Assembly (NCBI GenBank): GCA_902796785.1
Contig: CADBQJ010000077.1
Location: 1-11,825, forward strand
Reading direction: 5' to 3'
Length of the DNA stretch: 11,825 nucleotides
Source: Fibrobacter succinogenes
Lineage (GTDB): Bacteria > Fibrobacterota > Fibrobacteria > Fibrobacterales > CADBQJ01
Notes under the pieces: generated by a model
Told to the model about the DNA's origin: nothing
Database searches by the model: none
Seen by the model: only the letters and a program-made list of their open reading frames with translations
Shown: positions 1-7,183 of the stretch, piece by piece
Layout of the letters: every line of letters starts with the position of its first letter
Position numbering within the stretch: position 1 is the stretch's first letter
Program-made: the position numbers and the translations under genes

Positions 1-17
1 CGTTCGCGTCCGCGGAA

Positions 18-221
18 TCAGGAAGCCGGACCCCGTCCGGCGTCGCAGGCGGTCTCGCAGGCGGCGCAGGCGCCCGAGCAGCTCTTCGCCGTCGGCCCGT
101 CCTCGTCGGCGCGGCCGTGCGAGCTTTCGCGCCGGAAGGGCTTCCCCGAGACGAGCGTCTTCACGCCGATGAGCGCGAAGGCGGCGAGCAGCAGGGCGAG
201 CGTGAGGAGGAAGAGGGCCAT
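18..221 (-). CDS. Small single-span membrane protein with Cys-rich tail (NqrM-like)
   Basis: A 67-residue protein of unknown function. Residues 1-20 form one hydrophobic membrane segment. A short basic stretch (KPFRR, 27-31) follows, then a tail with cysteines at 48, 52, 55 and 59 in a CxxxCxxCxxxC arrangement that could bind a metal or Fe-S cluster. The layout (short N-terminal span, basic GKPF-type turn, terminal Cys cluster) recalls the small NqrM/DUF539 family and FeoB-associated Cys-rich proteins. No nqr or feo gene is visible, so the resemblance is only architectural. The ATG at 219-221 follows a GGAG at 227-230 with 5-base spacing. The gene starts 10 bases after the stop of the large outer-membrane gene, so it is probably the last gene of that operon. 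Real gene: fairly sure. Function: unsure. Confidence 0.7.
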   Translation of the reverse strand: MALFLLTLALLLAAFALIGVKTLVSGKPFRRESSHGRADEDGPTAKSCSGACAACETACDAGRGPAS

Positions 222-231
222 CGGGGCTCCG

Positions 232-3200
232 CTAGAACTCGTAGGTGACGTTGAAGTCCGAGGAGAGGTCGGTGACGTTCTCCTCGGGCGTTTCGCTGCG
301 GTCGATCAGGTCCCAGCGCGCGGCGAGGGCGACGTGCCAGCGCGGTGTGATCGCGTAGCGCGAGCCGAGCGAGGCGTAGAAGTCGGTGTACTCCTCCGCG
401 TATTCGGTCTTGCGCGTCTTCCCGCCGACCGTCTCGAGCTCGTCGACGCTGCGGTAGCGCCAGCCCAGCTCGGGGAGGATCGACAGCCGTCCCGGAATCG
501 CCCGCCATTCGAACGACTCCATGAGGGACCATTCGGATTCGGCGCGCTCCAGGTCGGCGTAGTCGCGCGAGGTCCACTGCAGCCGCAGGCGGTTGTCGAA
601 CCGCTTGGTCCGCGCGCGGAACTCCAGCGGGAACGAGGCGATGAAGGCGTCGTTCTGCCCGTAGAGGTGGCCCATCTTGCTCCAGGTGGTGTCGGCGAGC
701 TTCCAGTCGGACTTTTCGAAGGAGTAGTGGTCGAATTCCGATTCGTCCAGGTCCCAGCGCAGCTCCGTCCCGCCCGAGAGGGTGAGCCAGGAGCGGGTCC
801 AGGAGAGGTTGGCCGAGAGCCGGTGGGAGACGAGCTTCTGGACGAAGCCGCGGCCGAGCGTGTCGGGCAGGGCGTCGTAGGCGCTCCAGCGGGCGCTGTC
901 GACCTTGTAGGCGCCGCTGTTGTAGTAGAAGACGTCCGCGTCGCTCGAGGCGCTCGCGAAGAAGGGGTCGGCGAAGACGCCGGCGTCGGAGGAGACGTTC
1001 TTCTGCAGCGTGCGGGCGGTGCGGCGCCGGCGGACGCCGTAGTCGTAGCCCAGGCGGAGCTCGAAGCCGCCGGGGATCGTCCAGCGGTTGGAGAGGTCCA
1101 CGTCGAGGACCAGGCGGGGGCGCGTCCGGCGCTCGCCCAGGCGCTCGAGCGCCTCGGGGTCGGAGTCGACGCCGAGGAGCGAACCTTCGCCGAAGCCGAA
1201 GAAGTTGAGGTGCGAGGCGTGCGCGGAGGCGTCCTCGACCGTCAGGGCGGCGTTCGCCTCCACGTCCCACCAGTACGAGACGCCCTGCGCCAGGCGCACC
1301 GTGTATTCGCGGCTGTTGGAGACCAGGTTGGGCGACCCGGGCGAGACGAAGTTGCGGCCCAGGTAGCGGCAGCCGAACTCCACGGCGCTCTTGGCGTGGC
1401 GCCAGGAGACGTCGATCGCGCCGGCGAAGTTGTCGCCCGTGGGGGTGAGGTCGATCCCGCCCACGTAGTTCTTCGTCAGGCTGTCGCGGATGTCGGAGGA
1501 GAGGGAACGCAGCTCGTCGAGCACCTGGCGCCCGCTCTTGCCCAGGCGCGGCGGGAGGGCCCGTTCCAGCTGCGCGACGCCGATCGCGTTCTTGCGCAGC
1601 AGCAGCGAGCGCAGCGTGTCGGCCTCCACGAAGACGTTGTTCTCGTCGAGCCAGCGCTCCACGGCCAGGCTCCAGGAGCGCTGGGAGCTGTCGGCGGAGG
1701 AGTGGACCAGCGTGGCGCGGGCCTCGAATTCGCCGCCCGGGGAACGCCAGGAGAGTTCGCCGAAGAAGCCCAGCGCGTCCACGGGATCCTCCTCGAGGAC
1801 GCTCCTGGAGCTGATCTCGTCGCGCAGGTAGGGGTCCTCGCGGCGGTCCCAGTCGCGCATGGCGCCGGCGGCCACTTCGATGCCCCAGAAGGGCGAGACG
1901 GCCAGGCGGCCCAGGAGGAAGAGCTCCTGCGCCCGGGCGCCGCCGGGGAGGATCACCTCGCCGAAGATGTCGGGGTCGCGGTCGCCTTCGGAGAGCGGGG
2001 AGCGGACTTCGCCGGCCACCGCCTGGACGGTGAGGAAGGGACGGGTGCGGCCGGCCGTCGGAGTGTTGAAGACGTAGCGCGCGCCCAGGAGCGGGAGCCC
2101 GCTCACCACGAGGTCCGCGCCGTTTTCGACGAAGTGGCCCAGGCGGAGGTGGTTCTGGGGCGATTCCCACGAAAGCGTCACCGGCTTCGTGGTCCAGTCG
2201 GCCCAGTCGTCCCAGGCGACGAAGGCCTGCGTCTCGAGCACCCGTTCGGTGCCGAAGCGGGCCTGCGAGTAGTAGGAGAGGTAGGGGCGGAAGCCGCCGA
2301 CGTAGTGGCGGTTGGGATAGCGGTCGCCGGGCAGGACCGTGTCCGCGCCCACGACGACGGGCGCGCCGGTTTCGTTCTTGTCCGTGCGGACGCCGTGGTA
2401 TTCGAAGCCCAGCGTCACGCTGCCGAAGAAGTCGGTTCCGGGGAGCACGAGCTCCTCGCTGTGGACGCCGCCGGAGTAGCCCGCGGGGCGCACCAGGATC
2501 CGGTCGGTGCCCGCCGGCGGGTTCTGCGAGGCGAAGAGCTGCCGTCCCGCGGGGCCGGGCGTCTGCGTCCAGTCGCGGTAGTTGTCGCGCACTTCGGGAG
2601 GATAGCCGATGACCTCCTCGTCGCCGTAGAGCCCAAGCGCGGCGGCCAGGCCGGTCAGCTTGGCCCGCACGTCGAAGTTGCTGGAGACGCCGGTCGTGTT
2701 GTCGGCCACGCGGGCCCCGGAGAAGTCCACGCTGACGGAGTCGACCAGGAGGAGGCCCAGTTCGTTCTTCTCCACGAAGGCGTCGAGAAGCGCCACGGAG
2801 GAGTAGCCCGTGGCGGCGATCCCGGTGCGGGCGCCGGAGACCTTGCCGCGCTGGATCTCCACGTCGCTGCCGTTGACGGCGACCACGGCGGTGGCGGAGG
2901 GGGATCCTTCGCCGATCTCGCAGTCGGAGAGGCGGACCTTCGAGCCGTTGGCGTAGACGGCGGCCTCGGCCGATTCGGAAAGGCGGACGTTGCGGAGCCA
3001 GACCTCGGCGCCGTCGGCCAGGACGGCGCGCCGGGCGTGCCGCACCTGCAGCCACCGCAGGTCGCCGCGCGAGGACTCGGCGAACTCGATTCCCTTCCAG
3101 GCGCCGGGGACGGAGGGGTCGACCGCGGAGCGGAAGACGACCGGCTTTTCGGCCGTGCCCGCGACTTCGAGCGTCCCGCGGACCTCGATGCCGCTCCCCT

Positions 3201-3408
3201 GCCCGATCATCAGGATCTCGACGCCGGCCTCGATCTCGAGGGTCGCCCCGTCGGGCACCCTTCTCGGGCCGTCGACGACGTAGGGGCTTTCGGAAAGCTT
3301 CAGCGTCCCCGCCAGCATCGGGCTGGAGAGCGGAGTCTGGGCCAGGAGCGGCGCGCCGGAGAGAAGGAGCGCCCCGAAGAGCCGTAGAACGCGATTCGCC
3401 GTTTTCAT
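232..3408 (-). CDS. Outer-membrane protein: N-terminal parallel beta-helix plus very large C-terminal beta-barrel
   Basis: A 1058-residue secreted protein. Residues 1-24 are a Sec signal peptide with a likely cut after LLAQ. Residues about 40-250 have the rhythm of right-handed parallel beta-helix proteins: a DGATLEIEAGVEI-type entry (53-65), RGTLEVAGTAEKPVVF (77-92) and a GAWKGIEF signature (102-109), then repeated short strands with Asn/Ser/Gly turns. From about residue 326 (FFGSVTLGFEYHG) to the end, alternating hydrophobic strands rich in Trp/Tyr/Arg fit an outer-membrane barrel, and the chain ends VTYEF, a typical BAM-recognised C-terminal Phe. At about 730 residues this part is far longer than a classical 12-strand autotransporter barrel. 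The ATG at 3406-3408 follows GGGAGG (3418-3423), which directly abuts the stop of the FecR gene. No named family recognised. Cargo or channel function is unknown. Confidence 0.85.
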   Translation of the reverse strand: MKTANRVLRLFGALLLSGAPLLAQTPLSSPMLAGTLKLSESPYVVDGPRRVPDGATLEIEAGVEILMIGQGSGIEVRGTLEVAGTAEKPVVFRSAVDPSVPGAWKGIEFAESSRGDLRWLQVRHARRAVLADGAEVWLRNVRLSESAEAAVYANGSKVRLSDCEIGEGSPSATAVVAVNGSDVEIQRGKVSGARTGIAATGYSSVALLDAFVEKNELGLLLVDSVSVDFSGARVADNTTGVSSNFDVRAKLTGLAAALGLYGDEEVIGYPPEVRDNYRDWTQTPGPAGRQLFASQNPPAGTDRILVRPAGYSGGVHSEELVLPGTDFFGSVTLGFEYHGVRTDKNETGAPVVVGADTVLPGDRYPNRHYVGGFRPYLSYYSQARFGTERVLETQAFVAWDDWADWTTKPVTLSWESPQNHLRLGHFVENGADLVVSGLPLLGARYVFNTPTAGRTRPFLTVQAVAGEVRSPLSEGDRDPDIFGEVILPGGARAQELFLLGRLAVSPFWGIEVAAGAMRDWDRREDPYLRDEISSRSVLEEDPVDALGFFGELSWRSPGGEFEARATLVHSSADSSQRSWSLAVERWLDENNVFVEADTLRSLLLRKNAIGVAQLERALPPRLGKSGRQVLDELRSLSSDIRDSLTKNYVGGIDLTPTGDNFAGAIDVSWRHAKSAVEFGCRYLGRNFVSPGSPNLVSNSREYTVRLAQGVSYWWDVEANAALTVEDASAHASHLNFFGFGEGSLLGVDSDPEALERLGERRTRPRLVLDVDLSNRWTIPGGFELRLGYDYGVRRRRTARTLQKNVSSDAGVFADPFFASASSDADVFYYNSGAYKVDSARWSAYDALPDTLGRGFVQKLVSHRLSANLSWTRSWLTLSGGTELRWDLDESEFDHYSFEKSDWKLADTTWSKMGHLYGQNDAFIASFPLEFRARTKRFDNRLRLQWTSRDYADLERAESEWSLMESFEWRAIPGRLSILPELGWRYRSVDELETVGGKTRKTEYAEEYTDFYASLGSRYAITPRWHVALAARWDLIDRSETPEENVTDLSSDFNVTYEF

Positions 3409-3423
3409 CCGCCTTTTCCTCCC

Positions 3424-5325
3424 TTATCGACGGTCGTTCGGTTCGTTCGGGTGTTGCTGCCGTCCGCCCGCGGAGCGGTCGATCGTCAGCGACTGGGTGA
3501 CCGGGCGGCCGTTCTTGGGCTCGACCTTCACGGTGACGGTCGTCTTGCCGGAAGAGCGGACCGGCACCTCCACGTCGATGTTGACGCCGTCGATCTTGGA
3601 TTCGGTCAGCACCTGCTTCGAGCCGCCCGCGGCGGTCACGGTGATCTTCGAGATCGCGCGGTAGTCGTTGTCGGGCAGGCCGCGCAGCTGGACGCGCACC
3701 GTGGTCATCAGCTCGCGGTCGATTCCCGGCGGAAGCGGCGGCACGCGCCCCGCGCCGGCGCCGCCGGAGCTCGTCAGGACGACCCCGGGCTTGGTCCAGG
3801 GCCAGTATTCGACGTTGCGGAGCTGCGCGGAGACGCTCTTGCCGGAGAGGTCGGTGACCTCGACGACGTAGTCGTGCGTGGCGTTGAGGGGCGTGAAGCG
3901 CACGGTGGAGTTGCCGTCGACGACGGCCGTGGAGAGCGGCACGCCGGCGGAACCGGCTTCGCGGAGCGCCACCTCGGCCCGGTCGCCCGCGTTGCCGGAG
4001 ACCGAGACCAGGAGCTTCCCGTCTTTCAGCTGCTGGACGCCGACCAGCGGACGGCGGTCGTTGACCGCGGGGTCGGCCCTGTCGACGACGAGCGGGATCG
4101 AGACGACGATCTCGGCGCCGGAGTCCCCGATCCGCAGCTGCGCGGACTCGACCTGCCAGTTGCGGTTCGCCTCGCTCACCGGGACGGAGACCGAGAAGCT
4201 CCCGTCGGCGGCGACGGCGGCGGAGCCGGAAGCGGTGCCGACGGAGAGGACCGCGCCGCGTCCGGCCATGGAGGGGGCCGAGCCGGAGACCGTCGCGCGG
4301 CCCTCCTTGACCTCGACCTGCGCGGGCAGGCCCGAAACCGCGCCGGCGGAAGTGTCCGCCGCGGCGGCGCCGCCCTTGAACGACAGGGGCCAGCCGATCT
4401 CCTCGAGCACCTTGTTCCCCGCGCCGAGCGCCTGGACGGAGACCTTGGCGTCGCCGGCCTTCAGAGTCGCCGACGCCTTCCACTTCCCTCCTTCGAGCGT
4501 CGCCGCGGCGCCGTTCACCCGGACCGCCTTGACGGCGGTGTCGAGGACGAGCCCTTCGATCTCGGCCTTCGCGGAAGCGAGGACGGAGTTGGCCGTCGGG
4601 GAGACGACGATCAGCGTGGCGGAGCCCTGGATCCTCGACAGGGCGCGGTAGGCGGCGGAGTCGCCGCGGAGGACGCGGGTCAGCAGGTCGCTCGCGTCGG
4701 TGCCGTCGGCGAAGGAGAAGGACTGCCCTTCGGCGCCCTGGGGCAGGAGGAAGAGCTGGTTGGGGCCGATCATGTTGACGCGGTCGCCGTGCTTGATCCG
4801 CAGCGCCCCGTTCTTGAGCATGAAGGCCGCGGCGGGAGGAACGGTCTTGCCGCCGTGCTGGCCGCCGTCGGAGACCGCCACGCCGCCTTCGGTGCCGCGG
4901 ATGGCGGCCGTCGCGGTGGAGGTCTCGAACTCGAAGCTGGACTGCGCCGTGGTCAGCTTGCGGATGCTGAAGAGGACCGTCCCCTTGTCGACGCGGACCG
5001 TGCTGCGGGTGTTGCCGTTCTCCTCGAGCAGTTCGTTCATGCCCAGGACGGAGTTTTCCTCCACCGCGAGGGTGGAGCCGTCGGGGAACCGGATGTCCAG
5101 CCGGGCGCCCGCGAAGGTGCGGATGCGGTCCTTGTGGGTGATCTTGGCGCCGGTCTTCACCTTCTTCCACTTGTTGGCCGGCGGCTTGGAGATCTCCACC
5201 TGGCCGAGGACGGCGTCGGCGACGGCGGTCCGCTCCTTGGGGGCCGCCGAGGCGGCGGAGGCGAAAACGAACGCCAGGAGGGCCAAAAGGGCGATTTTCG
5301 GAACCGGAAGCGACTTGGCCAGCAT
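3424..5325 (-). CDS. Secreted FecR-domain protein with Ig-like modules
   Basis: A 633-residue exported protein. Residues 1-27 are a signal peptide (KIALLALLAFVF core, ASA-type cut before APKERT). Residues about 35-152 are a FecR domain: GQVEISK, DRIRT, ARLDIRFPDGSTLAVEENS, then VRVDKGTVLFSIRK and a TATAAIRGTEGGVAV end. A strand-rich middle follows. One segment there (VSPTANSVLASAKAEIEG onward) has the pattern of bacterial Ig-like/glucodextranase-B modules, with a vNGaaatleGGkW core; further beta-sandwich-like stretches run to the charged C-terminus. I chose the ATG at 5323-5325 because GGAGGT sits 6 bases upstream and the signal peptide follows at once; an upstream in-frame ATG at 5364 would add 13 residues before it. 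In this family FecR can be an anti-sigma/TonB signalling partner, but no ECF sigma factor or transducer gene is present. A structural or envelope-sensing role beside the barrel protein is inferred. Confidence 0.87.
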   Translation of the reverse strand: MLAKSLPVPKIALLALLAFVFASAASAAPKERTAVADAVLGQVEISKPPANKWKKVKTGAKITHKDRIRTFAGARLDIRFPDGSTLAVEENSVLGMNELLEENGNTRSTVRVDKGTVLFSIRKLTTAQSSFEFETSTATAAIRGTEGGVAVSDGGQHGGKTVPPAAAFMLKNGALRIKHGDRVNMIGPNQLFLLPQGAEGQSFSFADGTDASDLLTRVLRGDSAAYRALSRIQGSATLIVVSPTANSVLASAKAEIEGLVLDTAVKAVRVNGAAATLEGGKWKASATLKAGDAKVSVQALGAGNKVLEEIGWPLSFKGGAAAADTSAGAVSGLPAQVEVKEGRATVSGSAPSMAGRGAVLSVGTASGSAAVAADGSFSVSVPVSEANRNWQVESAQLRIGDSGAEIVVSIPLVVDRADPAVNDRRPLVGVQQLKDGKLLVSVSGNAGDRAEVALREAGSAGVPLSTAVVDGNSTVRFTPLNATHDYVVEVTDLSGKSVSAQLRNVEYWPWTKPGVVLTSSGGAGAGRVPPLPPGIDRELMTTVRVQLRGLPDNDYRAISKITVTAAGGSKQVLTESKIDGVNIDVEVPVRSSGKTTVTVKVEPKNGRPVTQSLTIDRSAGGRQQHPNEPNDRR

Positions 5326-5331
5326 AGCCGG

Positions 5332-5337
5332 ACCTCC
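5332..5337 (-). promoter_or_regulatory. Strong Shine-Dalgarno that fixes the FecR-gene start
   Basis: On the minus strand the sequence reads GGAGGT followed by 6 bases and ATG (5323-5325). This near-perfect ribosome-binding site favours the internal Met over the in-frame ATG at 5362-5364. That upstream ATG would lie at or very near the predicted transcription start and would put a charged leader before the signal peptide. Confidence 0.75.
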
Positions 5338-5352
5338 CCGGGAAGGGTTGGG

Positions 5353-5380
5353 GTGACACCTCAAAGAAAATAGTTATATT
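5353..5380 (+). promoter_or_regulatory. Predicted sigma70-type promoter for the 105-residue gene/ybeY/corC operon
   Basis: GTGACA at 5353-5358 (5 of 6 to TTGACA) and TATATT at 5375-5380 (5 of 6 to TATAAT) are 16 bases apart. They lie in the only conspicuously A/T-rich patch of the window. A start about 7 bases downstream would give a leader of about 28 bases before the GTG at 5415. The match is by eye and assumes a standard housekeeping sigma factor. Confidence 0.5.
5373..5378 (-). promoter_or_regulatory. Possible -10 element of the divergent FecR-operon promoter
   Basis: The minus strand reads TATAAC here (5 of 6 to TATAAT), about 48 bases upstream of the FecR-protein ATG. No convincing -35 lies 16-18 bases further upstream: the best hexamer, TGGTGG, is poor. 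If used, it overlaps the plus-strand -10 almost base for base, so the two operons would compete for polymerase. Confidence 0.3.
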
Positions 5381-5414
5381 CGCTTCAGACCGTACCACCA
5401 TCGCCGGGGGAACC

Positions 5415-5732
5415 GTGGCATCCGACGTCAACGAACTGAGTGTCGATTTTCGCGACGAAGAGGGGAACCTTCTCTGCAAGCAGCTCGACCGGCGCGTCCT
5501 CAGCAAGGGCGCCTGGGCGACCGTCATGTTCCGCTACGCGGACATGAACAAGCAGACCGGCGAATACGGCGAGCCGAAAGTGGTCATCAACCGCTACCAG
5601 AAAAGCGGCGGGGAATACAAGCGGCGCAGCAAGTTCAACATTTCCAGCGCGGTCCAGGCCAGGCAGGTCATCGACGTGCTGCAGGAATGGTATCCGAACG
5701 CCGAAGGCGAAGACGTTGCCACGGCCGAATAG
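5415..5732 (+). CDS. Conserved small protein of unknown function, possible PC4-like nucleic-acid binder
   Basis: A 105-residue, probably cytoplasmic protein with no signal peptide or membrane span. The centre is strand-rich: LSKGAWATVMFRYADMN, then EPKVVINRYQKSGGEYKRRSKFNIS, then a helix QARQVIDVLQEWY. This order of charged beta-hairpins followed by one amphipathic helix, with the R-Y-x-K-x-x-G-E-Y-K-R-R-S-K-F segment, recalls PC4-like or PUR-type single-strand-binding folds. I also recall similar unannotated proteins in other bacteria, but cannot verify either point here. The GTG at 5415-5417 is the only good start, with a purine-rich GGGGGA at 5406-5411. It is the promoter-proximal gene of the ybeY-corC operon and its end overlaps the ybeY start by 17 bases, which suggests a link to RNA or ribosome maturation. 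Confidence 0.85.
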   Translation: MASDVNELSVDFRDEEGNLLCKQLDRRVLSKGAWATVMFRYADMNKQTGEYGEPKVVINRYQKSGGEYKRRSKFNISSAVQARQVIDVLQEWYPNAEGEDVATAE

Positions 5733-6207
5733 CGGAAAAAGCCGCCGAAGCGAATCCAAAGCCGGACCGGTCGTCTTCTTCGACGACGGCGCGGTCGCGC
5801 GTCCAAAAGGGCTCGCCTCGCTGCGCGCCCTGGCGCTCTCGGTGCTCCGGAGCGAGGGAAAGCCGGGCGAGGTCCACGTCGTCTTCTGCGGCGACGCCAC
5901 CGTCCGCTCGCTCAACAACTCCTTTCGCGGGCTCGACAAGACCACCGACGTCCTCTCCTTCCCCTGGGAGACGGACGAAAACTCCCTTTTCGAGGAGCCG
6001 CAGCTGGGCGAGATCTACGTCTCGCTGCCCCAGGTGGAGCGCCAGGCGCCGGAATACGGCGACACGGCGCGCCAGGAGCTGGAGCGGGTGACGGTCCACG
6101 GACTGCTGCACCTCTGCGGCCACGACCACATGCGCCCCGCCGAGCGCCGCGAGATGCGCGCTCTGGAGGAGAGCTACCTGAACCGAGACCTCTACGCCAA
6201 GCCCTAA
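5716..6207 (+). CDS. ybeY: Endoribonuclease YbeY (16S rRNA maturation)
   Basis: A 163-residue member of the UPF0054/YbeY family of zinc metallohydrolases, which process the 16S rRNA 3' end and take part in late 70S ribosome quality control. The zinc motif is intact: H128, H132 and H138 in VHGLLHLCGHDH. Other family marks are LNNSFRGLDKTTDVLSFPW (66-84) and LGEIYVSLP (98-105). The first usable start is TTG at 5716-5718, inside the previous gene (17-base overlap), with AAGG about 8 bases before it. No ATG or GTG lies before the conserved part, so translation is probably coupled. The first 17 or so residues are a Ser/Lys/Arg-rich extension beyond the usual family start. The exact start is the only real doubt. 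Confidence 0.95.
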   Translation: MPRPNSGKSRRSESKAGPVVFFDDGAVARPKGLASLRALALSVLRSEGKPGEVHVVFCGDATVRSLNNSFRGLDKTTDVLSFPWETDENSLFEEPQLGEIYVSLPQVERQAPEYGDTARQELERVTVHGLLHLCGHDHMRPAERREMRALEESYLNRDLYAKP

Positions 6208-6216
6208 GGAGCCCCC

Positions 6217-7173
6217 GTGTCCCCCTCAGACCACCAGACCCTGCTCGCCGTCATCACCATCCTCTCCGTGGCGCTGGTCGTCGCGCTCGGGTGCGTGGCC
6301 GTTCTCGTCGCCAGGCGGAACGAGGGGAAGAAGGCCGACGAGGGGACGATGGACTTCCTCTCCGAGGAGGAGCGGCGCAAGCTGGCCGACGAGGCGGACC
6401 CGGCCGACGAGGGGGCGCTCGAAGAGGACGAGAAGCAGATGATCCGCAACCTCTTCGAGATCGGCGACACCACGGCCGTGGAGGTGATGACCCCGCGCAT
6501 CGACATCGACGCGCTCCCCGTCTCCTCCACGCTGGACGACACGATGAAGGAGCTCTGCGAGAACAAGCGCTCGCGGATTCCCGTCTACGACGAGTCGATC
6601 GACAACATCATCGGCGTGCTCAACGCCAAGGACATGATGGACTGCCTGCGGTCGGACTCCCCCAGGCCCTTCGCCCTCCGCGAGATGCTGCGCCCGGCGC
6701 TCTTCGTGCCCGAGAGCAAGCCCGTGGTCGACCTGCTGCGCGAAATGCGCCACACCCGCAACCACATGGCCGTCGTCGTCGACGAGTTCGGCGGCACCAG
6801 CGGGCTCGTCTCGATCGAGGACATCCTCGAGGAGATCGTCGGCGAGATCTACGACGAGAAGGACCTCTCCGCGCCGCGCGTGGAGGAGCTGCGCCCCGGC
6901 GTCTACCAGGTGGACCCGATGATCTCGCTGGAGGACCTGGAGGAGGAGCTCCACGTGAAGATCCTCGCCGAACGGGCCGAGGAGGAGCTGGACGTGGAGA
7001 CGCTGGGCGGCCTGATTCAGGCCAAGCTCGGCGCCATGCCGCGCAAGGGCTCGCGCGTGACGGTCGGCCCGATCCAGGCCCGCGTGCTGAAGATGGACGG
7101 CCTGCGCATCGTGCGCGCGCTGGTCTTCGTCCGCGGCGAAGGCGAAAAGGCCGAGAAGTCCGAGAAGGACTAG
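6217..7173 (+). CDS. CorC/YbeX-like CBS-domain protein with a single N-terminal membrane span
   Basis: A 318-residue HlyC/CorC-family protein. Residues 9-32 are one hydrophobic span. An acidic linker (50-75) leads to the EVMTPRIDI signature (89-97), two CBS domains (about 93-145 and 155-207, with DEFGGTSGLVSIEDILEEIVGEI at 189-211) and a C-terminal CorC_HlyC domain (about 225-305). The family is linked to Mg/Co efflux or, for E. coli YbeX, to ribosome and RNA metabolism. The four-span DUF21/CNNM transport core is absent, so transport by this protein alone is unlikely and a regulatory role is more plausible. Start GTG 6217-6219 has AAGGAG at 6206-6211, which overlaps the ybeY stop (coupling). 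Order ybeY-corC matches the E. coli ybeY-ybeX neighbourhood. The tail is rich in Lys/Glu. Confidence 0.9.
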   Translation: MSPSDHQTLLAVITILSVALVVALGCVAVLVARRNEGKKADEGTMDFLSEEERRKLADEADPADEGALEEDEKQMIRNLFEIGDTTAVEVMTPRIDIDALPVSSTLDDTMKELCENKRSRIPVYDESIDNIIGVLNAKDMMDCLRSDSPRPFALREMLRPALFVPESKPVVDLLREMRHTRNHMAVVVDEFGGTSGLVSIEDILEEIVGEIYDEKDLSAPRVEELRPGVYQVDPMISLEDLEEELHVKILAERAEEELDVETLGGLIQAKLGAMPRKGSRVTVGPIQARVLKMDGLRIVRALVFVRGEGEKAEKSEKD

Positions 7174-7183
7174 CCCCGGAAGG

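Noticed and set aside
169..3387. Plus-strand open frame of about 1070 codons antisense to the outer-membrane gene
   Set aside because: The product is Val/Asp/Glu/Gly-biased with no family features. The minus-strand frame has a signal peptide, beta-helix pattern and barrel end.
3451..5373. Plus-strand open frame antisense to the FecR gene
   Set aside because: It mirrors the FecR codons and has no recognisable domain; the FecR motifs on the other strand are decisive.
161..5527. Very long minus-strand open frame (about 1788 codons) across the envelope operon
   Set aside because: It is an Arg/Pro/Gly-rich shadow of the true genes, caused by high GC at third codon positions, and has no domain or signal.
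7157..7171. Hairpin AGTCC-GAGAA-GGACT at the end of corC as a terminator between convergent genes
   Set aside because: The stem is only 5 bp, lies inside the coding region and has no U-tract on either strand.
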